A stretch of DNA of 64,000 nucleotides from Tautonia marina (GTDB taxonomy: Bacteria > Planctomycetota > Planctomycetia > Isosphaerales > Isosphaeraceae): contig NZ_WEZF01000011.1 in the NCBI RefSeq assembly GCF_009177065.1, positions 181,555 to 245,554 of the forward strand, in the 5' to 3' direction. Below are positions 36,201-44,711 of this stretch, in pieces; positions within the stretch are counted from its first letter, which is position 1; each line of letters begins with the position of its first letter. The position numbers and the translations under genes were made by a program. The notes beneath the pieces are model-generated. The model made no database searches and was not told the origin of the DNA. It saw only the letters and a program-made list of their open reading frames with translations.

Positions 36201-36661
36201 TCGCTCGATCCTGGGAGGTCGTCGTGCCCGACGGTCCGAGCGGCGAGGCAATCCGCCGTACTGGCCTGGAAGAAGCGGTGGCCAATAACGACCCGCGGTT
36301 TTCCTGGCAAACCGTCACCACTCGTGTCTCCGGCAGCTTGCCGATCGATGAGCTTCCGAGCCTGACCCCCTATCATCAGGCCCCTCCCTTGACGATCGCC
36401 CGTCTCTGGTTCGACACCTCGGCGGAAGGTCCGGTCCGTCTCCGTCTCGATTCGGCCGAGGGGCTGCTCGTCTGGCTCGACGGCTCTCCCCTCGACCCGA
36501 GCGAGGTCATGGAGCCAACCGTCTCGGCCGGGCGTCACTGGCTCTCCGTCGTCATCGACCGTTCGGCAAGATCGGAGGAGGGCATCCGCGTTTCCTTCGA
36601 AGACGTGCCCGGCTCCCCCGCCCGTGCCCAGCCTGTGACGGGCATGGGAAACGGATCGTAA
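33212..36661 (+). CDS. PVC-type membrane-bound dehydrogenase with HEAT repeats and CxxCH haem domain
   Basis: A 1149-residue exported protein. Signal peptide PHGLILLLLICPAAIAQ; residues about 40-385 are a seven-bladed propeller-type dehydrogenase (GFEVNLWASEPDV, NWDTEGRLWVACS, DGAIYVADWYNP); residues 400-830 are HEAT repeats rich in Ala and Arg; the c-type haem site CIKCH is at 865-869 with a distal Met expected near MPNGLVDPLT. A last beta-domain of 150 residues follows. This is the large PVC-specific family found in planctomycetes and verrucomicrobia, thought to oxidise sugars or alcohols. The ATG overlaps the SGNH gene stop and follows GAGGAGGTTTACGACC, an unusually strong site lying inside the upstream gene. 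Confidence 0.95.
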   Translation: MSRFLPHGLILLLLICPAAIAQRDLTDLPDPDPKAELASFQVLDGFEVNLWASEPDVFKPIQMNWDTEGRLWVACSSLYPQIAPGQEANDQIIVLEDTDRDGTADSSTVFADGLLIPTGILPGDGGCYVANSTEILHLSDTDGDGKADTRRVVLSGFGTEDTHHMIHTFRWGFDGLFYFNQSVYIHSHVETPFGPRRLGGGGIWQYRPENGRLEVFARGFVNPWGHHYDRFGQNFATDGAGFEGVAHVVPGASYTAISNPERFLHGLNPGSPKYCGAVIASGRHLPEEVAGNLVTNDFRANRVVRFALEPDGSSFVSREQTPLIRSSHVGFRPIDVLMGPDGAIYVADWYNPIIQHGEVDFRDDRRDHQRGRIWRITAKDRLLVERPNLTDAPVPALLDSLTAPEGWTREAARQVLKERGPEAVLPALIQWTAALDPTDGEAHLEALWLHQALDQADPTLLASMLGADDPNLRAAAVRVAGAWHDRLSDPVATLAPLVVDDHPRVRLEAVRALALVPDPNAAEVALRALALPVDSTLDYALYLTAVETAPRWLPSVVEGKADLGGPEPLAFALLAVGSSEVMDPLMRLVRSGELPERFEPDALALIGRLGQPDDLRRVFEASLDPAAPVDRRARLLDALAGAARERSVRPSGALDAVADLIANDNAPAAVRAAAARAAGAWTLDPGASGLIGLATGADAPFEARRSALLALAESGNDEARRLVAELAASASPAAVRTGAIEALASFDLNAAAAQAVASLSDAEAGANPSGLVAALANRRGGPEALIAALDGASLPPDAAKLAARAARSVRQDDSSLADALNRAGGLDAAPKPATPEDVASLVADLRTQGDANRGERIYRREEMQCIKCHAIAGAGGKVGPGLESIGASAPDDYLVESLLLPNTAIKEGYHAIVVATDDGRILNGIPIRETADQLVLRDAEGAEIAIPASSIEERALGGSLMPNGLVDPLTRAELLDLAAFLSAMGEPGPFAIGTEVVARSWEVVVPDGPSGEAIRRTGLEEAVANNDPRFSWQTVTTRVSGSLPIDELPSLTPYHQAPPLTIARLWFDTSAEGPVRLRLDSAEGLLVWLDGSPLDPSEVMEPTVSAGRHWLSVVIDRSARSEEGIRVSFEDVPGSPARAQPVTGMGNGS

Positions 36662-36765
36662 ATATCCTCTCATCAGATTGTGCCGAGAACCGGGTTCCTC
36701 GCCGTGCGCCTTGCGGACGAAGGGATCGCGGTTCTCAGCCCCGAGTTCTGTACGTCAAACGGCCA

Positions 36766-37200
36766 TCAAGGCCGGATCAAGGCCAGGCCCGACTCCCGGT
36801 CGGGCACCTTGTGCAGGTGCTCTGGCTGCTCGTCGATAATGACCTCGAGCGTCGGGCGGACCCGACCCGATTTCAGGTGCCCGCCGACCGTCGAGCCGTC
36901 GCGACGTCCGAGCACGACGTGGACGTGCACGGCCGGTTCCTCGCCATCAAGCGCTATGTCGCCCAGCAGAGAGAGGACCTCGGTCTGCTCGCGGACTGGG
37001 ATCGGCTCGTATTCCTTCGACTCCCAGTGGAAATAGGCGAGTGTCGCCTCCTGAAGCGCGCCGATCGCGGTGATCCGGGAACCGCGCAGATCCATCGAGC
37101 GAGCGAAATCGAGCAAGCCCGACATCACCTCGTCGCCCGTCTCAAAGATCAACGCATACGTGCGCAATCCGTGATCTTCATGCAAGAGCTTGTGTTTCAT
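36766..37200 (-). CDS. PPC/DUF296-domain protein
   Basis: A 144-residue protein consisting of a single PPC (plants and prokaryotes conserved, DUF296) domain. Typical marks are TYALIFETGDEVMSGLLDFAR, GSRITAIGALQEATLAYF and HVHVVLGRRDGSTVGGHL. In bacteria these domains form trimers of uncertain role and lack the AT-hook of the plant transcription factors. The start codon overlaps the stop of the giant FAD/Fe-S oxidoreductase by four bases (ATGA), so it is made from the same mRNA. The Shine-Dalgarno-like region lies within the end of that gene. A supporting role for the oxidoreductase is possible but unproven. Confidence 0.85.
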   Translation of the reverse strand: MKHKLLHEDHGLRTYALIFETGDEVMSGLLDFARSMDLRGSRITAIGALQEATLAYFHWESKEYEPIPVREQTEVLSLLGDIALDGEEPAVHVHVVLGRRDGSTVGGHLKSGRVRPTLEVIIDEQPEHLHKVPDRESGLALIRP

Positions 37201-40200
37201 CGGCCTTGATCCTCCGAGAGCGCGTAGGCCAGGGCACCACCCAGTGCCCCGCCGAACAGGACCGCGGCCCCCGTAGCCACGGCCAGGGGTGCCCATTGCG
37301 GCGTCGGGTTCCAATGCCCGAGCGGTTCATACGCCCGCTCGGGGAACGGCCTGCGAGGTCCGTCCGGCCCTTCGTGCAAGGCCATCTGCAACACCTGGGC
37401 GGTGTGCAGGGCCCCGCGGTCCGTCAGGTGGGCCACCTGCTGCCGACAACTGAACCCGTCGGCGATGACCAGATCCATCGGGGCGGCCTCGCGTACCTTC
37501 GGCGCGAGCACTCGTTCTCCGGCTCCCACAGAAACCTCGTATTTTTCCGGCTCGTAGCCGAACGATCCCGCCAGGCCGCAACATCCCGAATCGAGCCGGT
37601 CGAAGTCGAGCCCGGTGTGGGCCAGGACCTCCATCTCCGACTCCAGGCCCATGATCGCCTCGTGATGGCAGTGGCCGTGCAAGATCGCCTTGAGGTTTAG
37701 CTGCGGAGGTTCATAACCGTTTGCGCCATCGCGTAAGAACTCTCCCAGCGTGAAGGTCTGTTTGGAGAGCGATCGGGCCAGGTGATCGCGTGGGAACAGT
37801 TCCATCATCTCATCGCGGAAGACGGAGACGCAGCTTGGCTCCAGCCCGACAATTGGGATCCCGGCCCGGATCTCGTCGTGGAGCGTGCTCAGGATCTGCT
37901 TGAGCATCCCTTGCGCCGTTTCCAGGAACCCAAAGTCATACAGCGGCCTGCCGCAACAAAGGGGAGTCCGGGGCGACAGGACCTCGAACCCGGCATGCTC
38001 CAGCACCTCGACGGCCGCAATCGCCGTCTGCGGGTGGAAATGGTTGTTGAAGGTGTCGGCCCAGAGGATCACCGGCGACTTGCCCACGTTCCGGGGGGGC
38101 CGTCTCGCCCACCACTGGCGAAAGGTGAACGGCGCAAACGCCGGCATCTCCCGATGGGTCGTGATCCCCCCCATCGCCTGGGCCAGCTTGCCGATCCCCG
38201 GGGCCTGGGCCAGGGCGTTGGCCAGGTTCGGGGCGGCCGAGGCGACACGAGCCCACCAGTGGATCAACCCCATCGAATACGCCGCCCTCGGGCGCAACCG
38301 CCCCTTGTAATGATGATACGTGAATTCCGCCTTGTACGTGGCCATGTCCACGCTCATCGGGCATTCGTTCTTGCACGCCTTGCACGCCAGGCAAAGTTCG
38401 AGCGCCTCCTTGACCTCCTCGCTCTGGAAGCCGCCCTCGATGGTCTCGCCCCGGAGCATCTCGTTCAGCAGGTGGGCCCGACCGCGAGTGGAGTGCTTCT
38501 CCTCGCGAGTCACCATGTAGCTCGGGCACATCGTCCCCGTGTCCTTCCGGCACTTACCCACCCCCACGCACCGCTCGGTCGCATAGGCCAGGCTCCCGTG
38601 ATCCTCCGTGTATTTGAAGATGGTGGGCGGGTCGTCGGGCCGGTAATTCGGCCCGAGCCGGAGGGCCTCGTCGGGCGCGAACGGATCGACAACCTTCCCG
38701 GGGTTCATCTTCCCCATCGGGTCCCAGATCGACTTGAACTCCCGGAAGGCCTGGACCAGCTCGGGGCCGAACATCTTCGGCAGCATGGCCGACTTGGACT
38801 GGCCGTCGCCATGCTCTCCCGTGAACGAGCCCTTGTAACGGGCGATCAGGTCGGCGGCCGAATCGAGGAACGACCGGTAGGTCCGGACTCCTTCGGGATT
38901 GGAAAAGTCAAAGGTGATTCGCGTGTGCACGCATCCCTGGCCGAAATGCCCGTACAACGCCCCGTGATACTCATATCGGTTGAGCAACTCCCGGAAATCG
39001 CGGAGATAGTCACCCAGGACCTCGGGGGCGACCGCCGCATCTTCCCACCCTTCCCAGGTATCGGGCAGGCCGGGGACCCGGGCCGTGGCCCCCAGCCCCG
39101 ACTCCCGGAGGTGCCAGATGAGATGCTGCTCGTCCGGATCGGACACCACCTTCATCGCCGGACGGTCCCGCCTGGCCTGCAACGCCCGCTTCACCGCCTC
39201 TGCCTTGGAAACGGCCTCCTCATCCGTCTCCCCGCCGAACTCGGCGAGCAGCCAGCCGTTGCCCTTCGGGAGGTGGGCTACATCCTCGACGTTCATATCC
39301 TTCTTCAGCATGTCATCGTGCAGAATCTGATCAATTCCCTCAAGGCCGACCGGGCCGTACTCCATGATCGCCATCACATGGTCCGCGGCCTCGTAGATGC
39401 TCCGATAGCCGAGCACCAGCAACGCACGATGCAGCGGATTCTGCACCAGCTCGAGCGTCGCGCCGAGGATCGTCACACACGTCCCCTCCGACCCGACGAG
39501 CGACCGGGCCACATGGAACCCCTTCTCCGGCAGGAGGTCGTCGAGGTTATAGCCCGACACCCGCCGCGGGATCTTCGGATAGCGTTCCCGGATCAGATCG
39601 GCATACTTGTCGCGCAGTCGTCGCAGTTTCCGGTAGATCTCGGCCTTGCGACCGCCCCTGGCGACGATGCGGTCATACTCCTCGTCGCTTGTTGGGCCCA
39701 CGGTCATCCTGGCTCCGTCGTATGTCAAGACGTCCAGCTCATGCACCTGATCCGACGTGCGGCCGGTCCCTTTCCCCATGATCGAGTGCACGCCGCAGGA
39801 ATTATTCCCGAGCATGCCACCGATCGCGTTGTACTCGTGCGTCGATGTGTCGGGCGGGAAGATCAATCCGCACGGCTTCAGCTCGTCGTTCAGGTGGTCA
39901 TAGACCTTCCCCGGTTGCACGCTGGCCCGCCGGGCCTCGACGTCGATCCAGTTCGTTCGGTTGAGGTACTTCGAGAAATCCACGATCACTGCGACGCCGA
40001 TCACACTCCCCGTGAGCGACGTCCCACCCCCTCGGCCGACGATCGGGACCCCGTAATACCGGCACGCGGTTATGGTCTCGATCACAGCGTCCAGGGTCCG
40101 GGGGACCACGACGCCGATGGGGACATGCCGATAATTCGAACCATCCGAGGCATAGAGGGCTCGGCTGCCGGCATCGAAGCGGACCTCGCCGTCGACACGG

Positions 40201-40304
40201 TCGAGCAAGGTGCGCTCCAGGCCTCGAATGTCGACCTCCCTGGCATAGGAATCCGGTCCGGCACCGATCTGAACGTCTGGGGTCGAGGTCGAATTGATCG
40301 ACAT
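37197..40304 (-). CDS. FAD-linked oxidase/Fe-S fusion (D-lactate/glycolate dehydrogenase-like)
   Basis: A 1035-residue flavoprotein. The FAD_binding_4 domain (about 65-275) shows VVVPRTLDAVIETI and GRGGGTSLTGS; FAD-oxidase C-terminal domain extends to about 550 (TGEHGDGQSK). Two [4Fe-4S] clusters follow in CVGVGKCRKDTGTMCPSY and CLACKACKNECPMS, then two CCG domains (PLCCGRPLYDFG and DSGCCGLAGSFGY) as in GlpC/GlcF. A final hydrophobic helix (APLAVATGAAVLFGGALGGALAYAL) should anchor it to the membrane. It should oxidise an alpha-hydroxy acid and pass electrons to quinone; lactate or glycolate cannot be distinguished. GlcD- and GlcF-type parts, normally separate, are fused. Its stop overlaps the PPC-domain gene. 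Confidence 0.93.
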   Translation of the reverse strand: MSINSTSTPDVQIGAGPDSYAREVDIRGLERTLLDRVDGEVRFDAGSRALYASDGSNYRHVPIGVVVPRTLDAVIETITACRYYGVPIVGRGGGTSLTGSVIGVAVIVDFSKYLNRTNWIDVEARRASVQPGKVYDHLNDELKPCGLIFPPDTSTHEYNAIGGMLGNNSCGVHSIMGKGTGRTSDQVHELDVLTYDGARMTVGPTSDEEYDRIVARGGRKAEIYRKLRRLRDKYADLIRERYPKIPRRVSGYNLDDLLPEKGFHVARSLVGSEGTCVTILGATLELVQNPLHRALLVLGYRSIYEAADHVMAIMEYGPVGLEGIDQILHDDMLKKDMNVEDVAHLPKGNGWLLAEFGGETDEEAVSKAEAVKRALQARRDRPAMKVVSDPDEQHLIWHLRESGLGATARVPGLPDTWEGWEDAAVAPEVLGDYLRDFRELLNRYEYHGALYGHFGQGCVHTRITFDFSNPEGVRTYRSFLDSAADLIARYKGSFTGEHGDGQSKSAMLPKMFGPELVQAFREFKSIWDPMGKMNPGKVVDPFAPDEALRLGPNYRPDDPPTIFKYTEDHGSLAYATERCVGVGKCRKDTGTMCPSYMVTREEKHSTRGRAHLLNEMLRGETIEGGFQSEEVKEALELCLACKACKNECPMSVDMATYKAEFTYHHYKGRLRPRAAYSMGLIHWWARVASAAPNLANALAQAPGIGKLAQAMGGITTHREMPAFAPFTFRQWWARRPPRNVGKSPVILWADTFNNHFHPQTAIAAVEVLEHAGFEVLSPRTPLCCGRPLYDFGFLETAQGMLKQILSTLHDEIRAGIPIVGLEPSCVSVFRDEMMELFPRDHLARSLSKQTFTLGEFLRDGANGYEPPQLNLKAILHGHCHHEAIMGLESEMEVLAHTGLDFDRLDSGCCGLAGSFGYEPEKYEVSVGAGERVLAPKVREAAPMDLVIADGFSCRQQVAHLTDRGALHTAQVLQMALHEGPDGPRRPFPERAYEPLGHWNPTPQWAPLAVATGAAVLFGGALGGALAYALSEDQGR

Positions 40305-40366
40305 TGCAATAAGTTCTCCGGCTCGGCGTGACGGATGATCCGGCGTCTCAGCCCGAGAGCTCCGGG

Positions 40367-41509
40367 TCAGATCGCGAAGGGTTCGGCGTCGGCCCGCCTG
40401 AACTCCAGGCCCAGGCCGGGCCGCGTCCGATCGGGGCGGAGGACCCCGCGATCGGGCCTCGGGGCGCCCTCGAACACCCGGGTTTCGATGCGAGCGTGAT
40501 CGAAGAAATCTTCCGCATGCACCGCGCCCACCACGGCACAGCAGAGCGGGGAGTGCAGGCTCGGGGCGCAGTGAGCCGAGAGGGGGACCTGGAACGTCTC
40601 GGCCAGCACGCCGGCCCGGAGGAACCCGGAGATCCCCAGGCAGCGGGTGGCGTCGGCCTGCAGGAGATCGACGGCGCCATCCCGCAAGAGCTGCAGCATG
40701 TCAAACTCATCGAACGCATACTCACCCGCGGCAATGTCCATGCGGGCCGGCACTCGGTTGCGAAGCATCGCGAGCCCTTCCCGATCGTCCGACGACACCG
40801 GTTCCTCGAAGTAACAGACCCCCTGCTCGCCGAACGATTCGGCGAGGGAAAGCGCCTGTTTCCGTGAATAGGCCCCGTTGGCATCGACGAACAGGGCGAC
40901 CTCCGGGCCAATCGCCTCGCGGGCGGCCCGGACGCGCCCGACGTCGGTCTCGGGATCGCGGCCGACCTTCATCTTGACCATCGCATAGCCCTCGGCCGCC
41001 CAGCCGCCGAGCTGAGTCCTCAATTCGTCCGGGGTCTGCGACGTGAACCCGCCGCTCGCATACGCGGGGATGCTCGATCGGCTCAGGCCGATCAGATCCG
41101 ACAGCGAGACGCCCAGCAGCCGCCCCTTCAGGTCCCAGAGGGCAACATCCACCGCCGAGATCGCCGTGGCCGCGATCCCCGAGCGTCCCATGTTCCGCAC
41201 CGCCAGGCGCATGGCCTGCCAGCACGAAGGGATTTGCATGGCATCCTGCCCCGAGACAGCCGGGCCGAGCACCCGGCGGCACACGTCAGCGGCCGATGCA
41301 TCGCTATACGTATATCCAATGCCCGTCTGACCGGCGGCCGAGACCTCGACCAGCACCATCGTCGTCGCGTCCCATGTCAGGGTGCCATCCGACTCGGGCG
41401 TCTCGGTGGGAATCCGGTAGGCCCAGGCACTCAGACGATCGATCCGGGTGTTCAGGTCGAGGCATTGCACAGGCCCTTGCAGATCGTTCATAACACGAAC
41501 ATGACTCAT
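40367..41509 (-). CDS. Mandelate racemase/muconate lactonizing-type enzyme (enolase superfamily)
   Basis: A 380-residue TIM-barrel enzyme. The N-terminal capping domain is followed by the barrel with MVKMKVGRD (the K-x-K pair), FVDANGAYS (first metal Asp), YFEEPVS (second Glu), DIAAGEYAF (third Glu) and VPLSAHCAPSLH (general-base His). K-x-K plus His identify the mandelate racemase subgroup, which removes a proton next to a carboxylate from sugar acids. The substrate is not visible. The start ATG at 41509 precedes the domain directly; the longer frame from 41569 has no family residues. Together with the ThDP enzyme 72 bases upstream and the dehydrogenase below it, a role in hydroxy- or sugar-acid use is likely. 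Confidence 0.88.
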   Translation of the reverse strand: MSHVRVMNDLQGPVQCLDLNTRIDRLSAWAYRIPTETPESDGTLTWDATTMVLVEVSAAGQTGIGYTYSDASAADVCRRVLGPAVSGQDAMQIPSCWQAMRLAVRNMGRSGIAATAISAVDVALWDLKGRLLGVSLSDLIGLSRSSIPAYASGGFTSQTPDELRTQLGGWAAEGYAMVKMKVGRDPETDVGRVRAAREAIGPEVALFVDANGAYSRKQALSLAESFGEQGVCYFEEPVSSDDREGLAMLRNRVPARMDIAAGEYAFDEFDMLQLLRDGAVDLLQADATRCLGISGFLRAGVLAETFQVPLSAHCAPSLHSPLCCAVVGAVHAEDFFDHARIETRVFEGAPRPDRGVLRPDRTRPGLGLEFRRADAEPFAI

Positions 41510-41581
41510 CTCGAACACTTTGGCATGCCCGCCCGGCACACAACGAGCCGGACGGGCACTCGGGACCATTCCGATCCTCCC

Positions 41582-43336
41582 TCAGATCAGTTCTCGGACC
41601 TTATCCTTCATGACGGTGCTGACGATCTCGGTCGCGTCGGGCTGGCCGCGCAGCAGTCCCTTGGTGAACTTGAGGGCCTGATCGGGGGTCGCCTGAGCGG
41701 GCATCGGCGGGGTGAACTGGTCGACCGTCGCCTCGACGATGGCCGGCTTGTTCGAGGCGAAGGCGGCTTCGAGCGCTGGGCGAACCTCGTCCGGACGCTC
41801 GCAGCGATAGCCCTCGCCGCCGCAAGCCTCGGCGAACTTGGCGAAGTCGATCGGGTGCAAGTCGACAGCGAACTCAGGGTTGCCAAGGAAAACGATTTGC
41901 TCCCACTTGATCTGACCGAGGTAATTATTCTTGACGATGACGACCTTGATCGGCAGGTCGTACTTGACGGCCGTGGCGAAGTCGCCCATGAGCTGGGTGA
42001 AGCTGCCGTCGCCGGCGAAGGCGACGACCTGGCGGTCGGGATAGGCCGCCTGGGCGGCAATCGCGTAGGGCAGGGCGGGAGCCATCGTCGCCAGCGTGCC
42101 GGAGAGGGAGAACCGCATCCCCTTGCGCATCGTGATATGTCGAGCCGCCCAGGTGGTGATCGTGCCCGAGTCGGTCGTGACGATCGCGTTATCCTTGAGC
42201 AGGTCGCTGACGGTCGAGGCGAGGACCTGCGGCTTCATCGGCTCGTCTTGCATCTCCCGGTAGGTCTGCATCCGGTCGTCCCACTCCTTGCGATAGGACA
42301 TGACCTTGTCGAAGTATTTGCGACTTTCCTTGCGTTTGAGCATCGGGATCAGCTCGCCGAGCGTCGCCCTGGCGTCGCCAGCCAGGCCGACCTCGACCGG
42401 GTAGCGCAGGCCAATACGCGATGGGTCGATGTCAATTTGCACGGCGCGGGCCTGGCCGGGCTCAGGGTACCAGTTCAGGTATGGCATGCCCGTGCCAACC
42501 AGGAACAGGGTGTCGCAGTCCTCGATGGCCTTCTCAGAGGGGAGCGTGCCGAGCAGGCCGATACCACCGGTCGTGTACGGCGAGTCGTCGGGGACGACGT
42601 CTTTGCCGAGCAGGGCCTTGATGATCGGGGCGCCGAGCATCTCGGCGATTTGCTCCAGCTCGTCGCCGGCACCCCGGGCCCCCTGGCCGCAAAGGATCGC
42701 GACCTTTTTGCCGGAGTTGATGACCTCGGCGGCGGCCTCGATCTGCGCCCGGTGGGGGACGACGATCGGCGGCCTCCAGTTCTTCGAGGTGTGGCCGGGG
42801 ACATTCTTCATCGACTTCGGGTCGTCGTCCACCGTCCAGTCCTGCATGTCGACCGGGCAGGTCAGGTGGGCCACGGTTCGGGAGTTGAGGGCCGAGCGGC
42901 AGGCGGCATCGACGACCGCCTCAGCGTGGCGGGCACCCATGATCATAACGTTATAGGCGGCCACGTCCTTGAACAGGGTCATGATGTCGATTTCTTGCTG
43001 ATACTGCATCCCGATCTGGTCGTGGAAGGTGTGGCCGGTGATGGCCAGGACCGGGGCGTGATCGAGCTTCGCGTCGTAGAGGCCGTTGAGCAGGTGGATG
43101 GCCCCCGGCCCACTGGTGGCCATGCAGACCCCCAGCCGGCCGGTGAACTTGGCATAGGAGGTCGCCATGAAGGCCGCCGACTCCTCGTGGCGGACCTGAA
43201 TGAACCGGATCTTGTCCTGGACCAGTCGAAGGGCCTCGAAGATCCCGTTGATGCCATCCCCGGGCATCCCAAAGATCGTATCGACACCCCACTCAATCAG
43301 ACGATCAACAAGAATTTCACCAGTGGTTTTGGCCAT
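41582..43336 (-). CDS. ThDP-dependent enzyme, pyruvate oxidase/dehydrogenase-like
   Basis: A 584-residue enzyme with the three domains of the PoxB/acetolactate-synthase family. The Pyr domain has GVDTIFGMPGDGING and the activating Glu in VRHEESAAFMA; the middle Rossmann-like domain runs from about 195 to 330; the PP domain has the ThDP motif GDGSFTQLMGDFATAVKYDLPI and VIVKNNYLG (G-D-G to N-N). It should decarboxylate pyruvate or a related 2-oxo acid. No FAD or quinone-binding residue could be assigned, so PoxB against a decarboxylase or ligase remains open. The ATG at 43336 gives the family N-terminus (TTGEILVDRLIEWGV). It precedes the enolase-superfamily gene on the same strand. Confidence 0.9.
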   Translation of the reverse strand: MAKTTGEILVDRLIEWGVDTIFGMPGDGINGIFEALRLVQDKIRFIQVRHEESAAFMATSYAKFTGRLGVCMATSGPGAIHLLNGLYDAKLDHAPVLAITGHTFHDQIGMQYQQEIDIMTLFKDVAAYNVMIMGARHAEAVVDAACRSALNSRTVAHLTCPVDMQDWTVDDDPKSMKNVPGHTSKNWRPPIVVPHRAQIEAAAEVINSGKKVAILCGQGARGAGDELEQIAEMLGAPIIKALLGKDVVPDDSPYTTGGIGLLGTLPSEKAIEDCDTLFLVGTGMPYLNWYPEPGQARAVQIDIDPSRIGLRYPVEVGLAGDARATLGELIPMLKRKESRKYFDKVMSYRKEWDDRMQTYREMQDEPMKPQVLASTVSDLLKDNAIVTTDSGTITTWAARHITMRKGMRFSLSGTLATMAPALPYAIAAQAAYPDRQVVAFAGDGSFTQLMGDFATAVKYDLPIKVVIVKNNYLGQIKWEQIVFLGNPEFAVDLHPIDFAKFAEACGGEGYRCERPDEVRPALEAAFASNKPAIVEATVDQFTPPMPAQATPDQALKFTKGLLRGQPDATEIVSTVMKDKVRELI

Positions 43337-43814
43337 GAGTTCATGCCCCCTGAGATGTGCTGGTTCGATTCGAGAACTTCGATGGAGACCCGGCATGTCA
43401 GAACAACCCGCATGATCGGTGCCAACCGCACCGCAATCGCATCGAATCCGGCAGTCCTCCCGGGTCGTGTTCCAGACTGCCCCCCTGCGAAGCAGAAGGT
43501 GTGGTTCGAGCCCAGGTTGGCCTCCCTCGGTTCCAGGGCGATGGCGACCGATCGGACTCGTCGCAGGGATATGTCCGTGTTGGGTGTTCGGCCCATGCGA
43601 TCCGTCAACGTGTGCAAAGGGTTTTGCGACCAGCGTGACCAGGCTGGTCATGGATCGATCGGCGTTCCTTCAGCTCGACGATCTGGGCTGGACGCATCGC
43701 GCCGTTCGTGCCATAACGCCCGAATTGTTACGGGCCAGGATGGTCCGTCATCCGATCGTGAGCGAGGGCGGTTCGCCGTCCCGTTTCAGGCCAAAGAGGC
43801 AGGGAGGCCCTCCG
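43337..43814. other. Divergent intergenic region with a small inverted repeat
   Basis: These 478 bases separate the ThDP enzyme and the GT2 gene, which are transcribed away from each other. The only clear structure is a 7-bp inverted repeat GACCAGC (43628-43634) and GCTGGTC (43643-43649), a possible operator between the two genes. No confident promoter was found. Confidence 0.45.
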
Positions 43815-44708
43815 ATGTCGCCGATCAGGCCCGACCCGTCGCACCGCCCCGGGGGATCCACCCACCTGCCGACCGTCTCGGCCGGAGCCGCAGGGCAGGG
43901 GCCTTCGGCGACGATCAGCCTCTCGATCGTTGTCCCGGCCCGAAACGAGGCCGAGGCGCTCCCGACCCTGTTCGACGAGATCGCCCAGGCCTTCCGGCCG
44001 CTCGTCGGCCGATCGCCCGACGACGGCCATCGGCTCGACGGCTTCGAGATCATCCTCGTCGACGACGCCTCGACCGACGAAACGCCGGAAGTTCTGACCC
44101 GGCTTTCCGTTCGGTATCCTGAGCTGCGGTCGATTCGCATGGCCTCGAACGTGGGCCAGTCGGCGGCCATCGTCGCCGGATTCCGCGAGGCGAGGGGGGC
44201 GTATGTCGCCACGCTCGACGCCGACCTTCAGAATGATCCGGGGGACCTGGCCCGCTTCTGGGACCTCCTGCCCGGCTTCGATGCCGTTCTTGGCTGGCGT
44301 CGCAAACGTGAGGACGTCTGGACAAAACGCCAGATTAGCCGATGGGCCAACCGGGTCCGTAACGCCGTGCTCGGCCAGTCAATCCGCGATACCGGCTGCT
44401 CGGTCCGGATTTTTCCCCGAGCCGTCGCCCTCCGCCTGCCGATGTTTCAGGGGTCGCACCGATTTTTCGGCCCGCTCCTGCTTCGAGAGGGCTGCGCGAT
44501 CCGGCAAGAGCCGGTCGGGCACCGTCCGAGGCCGCACGGGCAATCGCATTATTCCTTGCGCAATCGGTCGATCCGGGTGATTGTCGACTTGTTCGGAGTG
44601 GCCTGGCTGATGCGCCGGCCGGTACGGTTCGAGGTGGCCTCGACGTCGTCGCAGCCCCCGCAGCCCGCCGCCCCATCTCAGGCGAACTTGGCCAGGCAGG
44701 AGGCTTGA
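43815..44708 (+). CDS. Family 2 glycosyltransferase (DPM/ArnC-like)
   Basis: A 297-residue GT-A enzyme: SIVVPARNEAEALPTLFDEI, IILVDDASTDETPEVL and the metal-binding TLDADLQNDPGDL near residue 125, then RRKREDVWTKRQISRWANRVRNAV, which is the amphipathic part of the polyprenyl-phosphate branch. It should transfer a sugar to undecaprenyl phosphate. A Ser/Pro-rich tail follows. The ATG at 43815 follows GGGAGGCCCTCCG; a longer frame from 43419 has no family residues. Only three bases separate it from the LpxB-N-domain gene, so they form an operon. The combination resembles gene sets that decorate lipid A or cell-envelope sugars (ArnC, ArnE). Confidence 0.85.
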   Translation: MSPIRPDPSHRPGGSTHLPTVSAGAAGQGPSATISLSIVVPARNEAEALPTLFDEIAQAFRPLVGRSPDDGHRLDGFEIILVDDASTDETPEVLTRLSVRYPELRSIRMASNVGQSAAIVAGFREARGAYVATLDADLQNDPGDLARFWDLLPGFDAVLGWRRKREDVWTKRQISRWANRVRNAVLGQSIRDTGCSVRIFPRAVALRLPMFQGSHRFFGPLLLREGCAIRQEPVGHRPRPHGQSHYSLRNRSIRVIVDLFGVAWLMRRPVRFEVASTSSQPPQPAAPSQANLARQEA

Positions 44709-44711
44709 GGC

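Noticed and set aside
37782..40331. Open frame of about 850 codons on the plus strand opposite the FAD/Fe-S oxidoreductase
   Set aside because: It mirrors a gene with clear domains and has no family motif, signal or ribosome-binding site; long antisense frames are common at this GC content.
43628..43649. Transposon end or attachment site
   Set aside because: Only 7-bp arms and no second copy or duplication was seen; kept only as a possible operator.
41234..44122. Open frame of about 960 codons on the plus strand
   Set aside because: It spans the antisense of the enolase-superfamily and ThDP genes and their promoter region; composition is that of a shadow.
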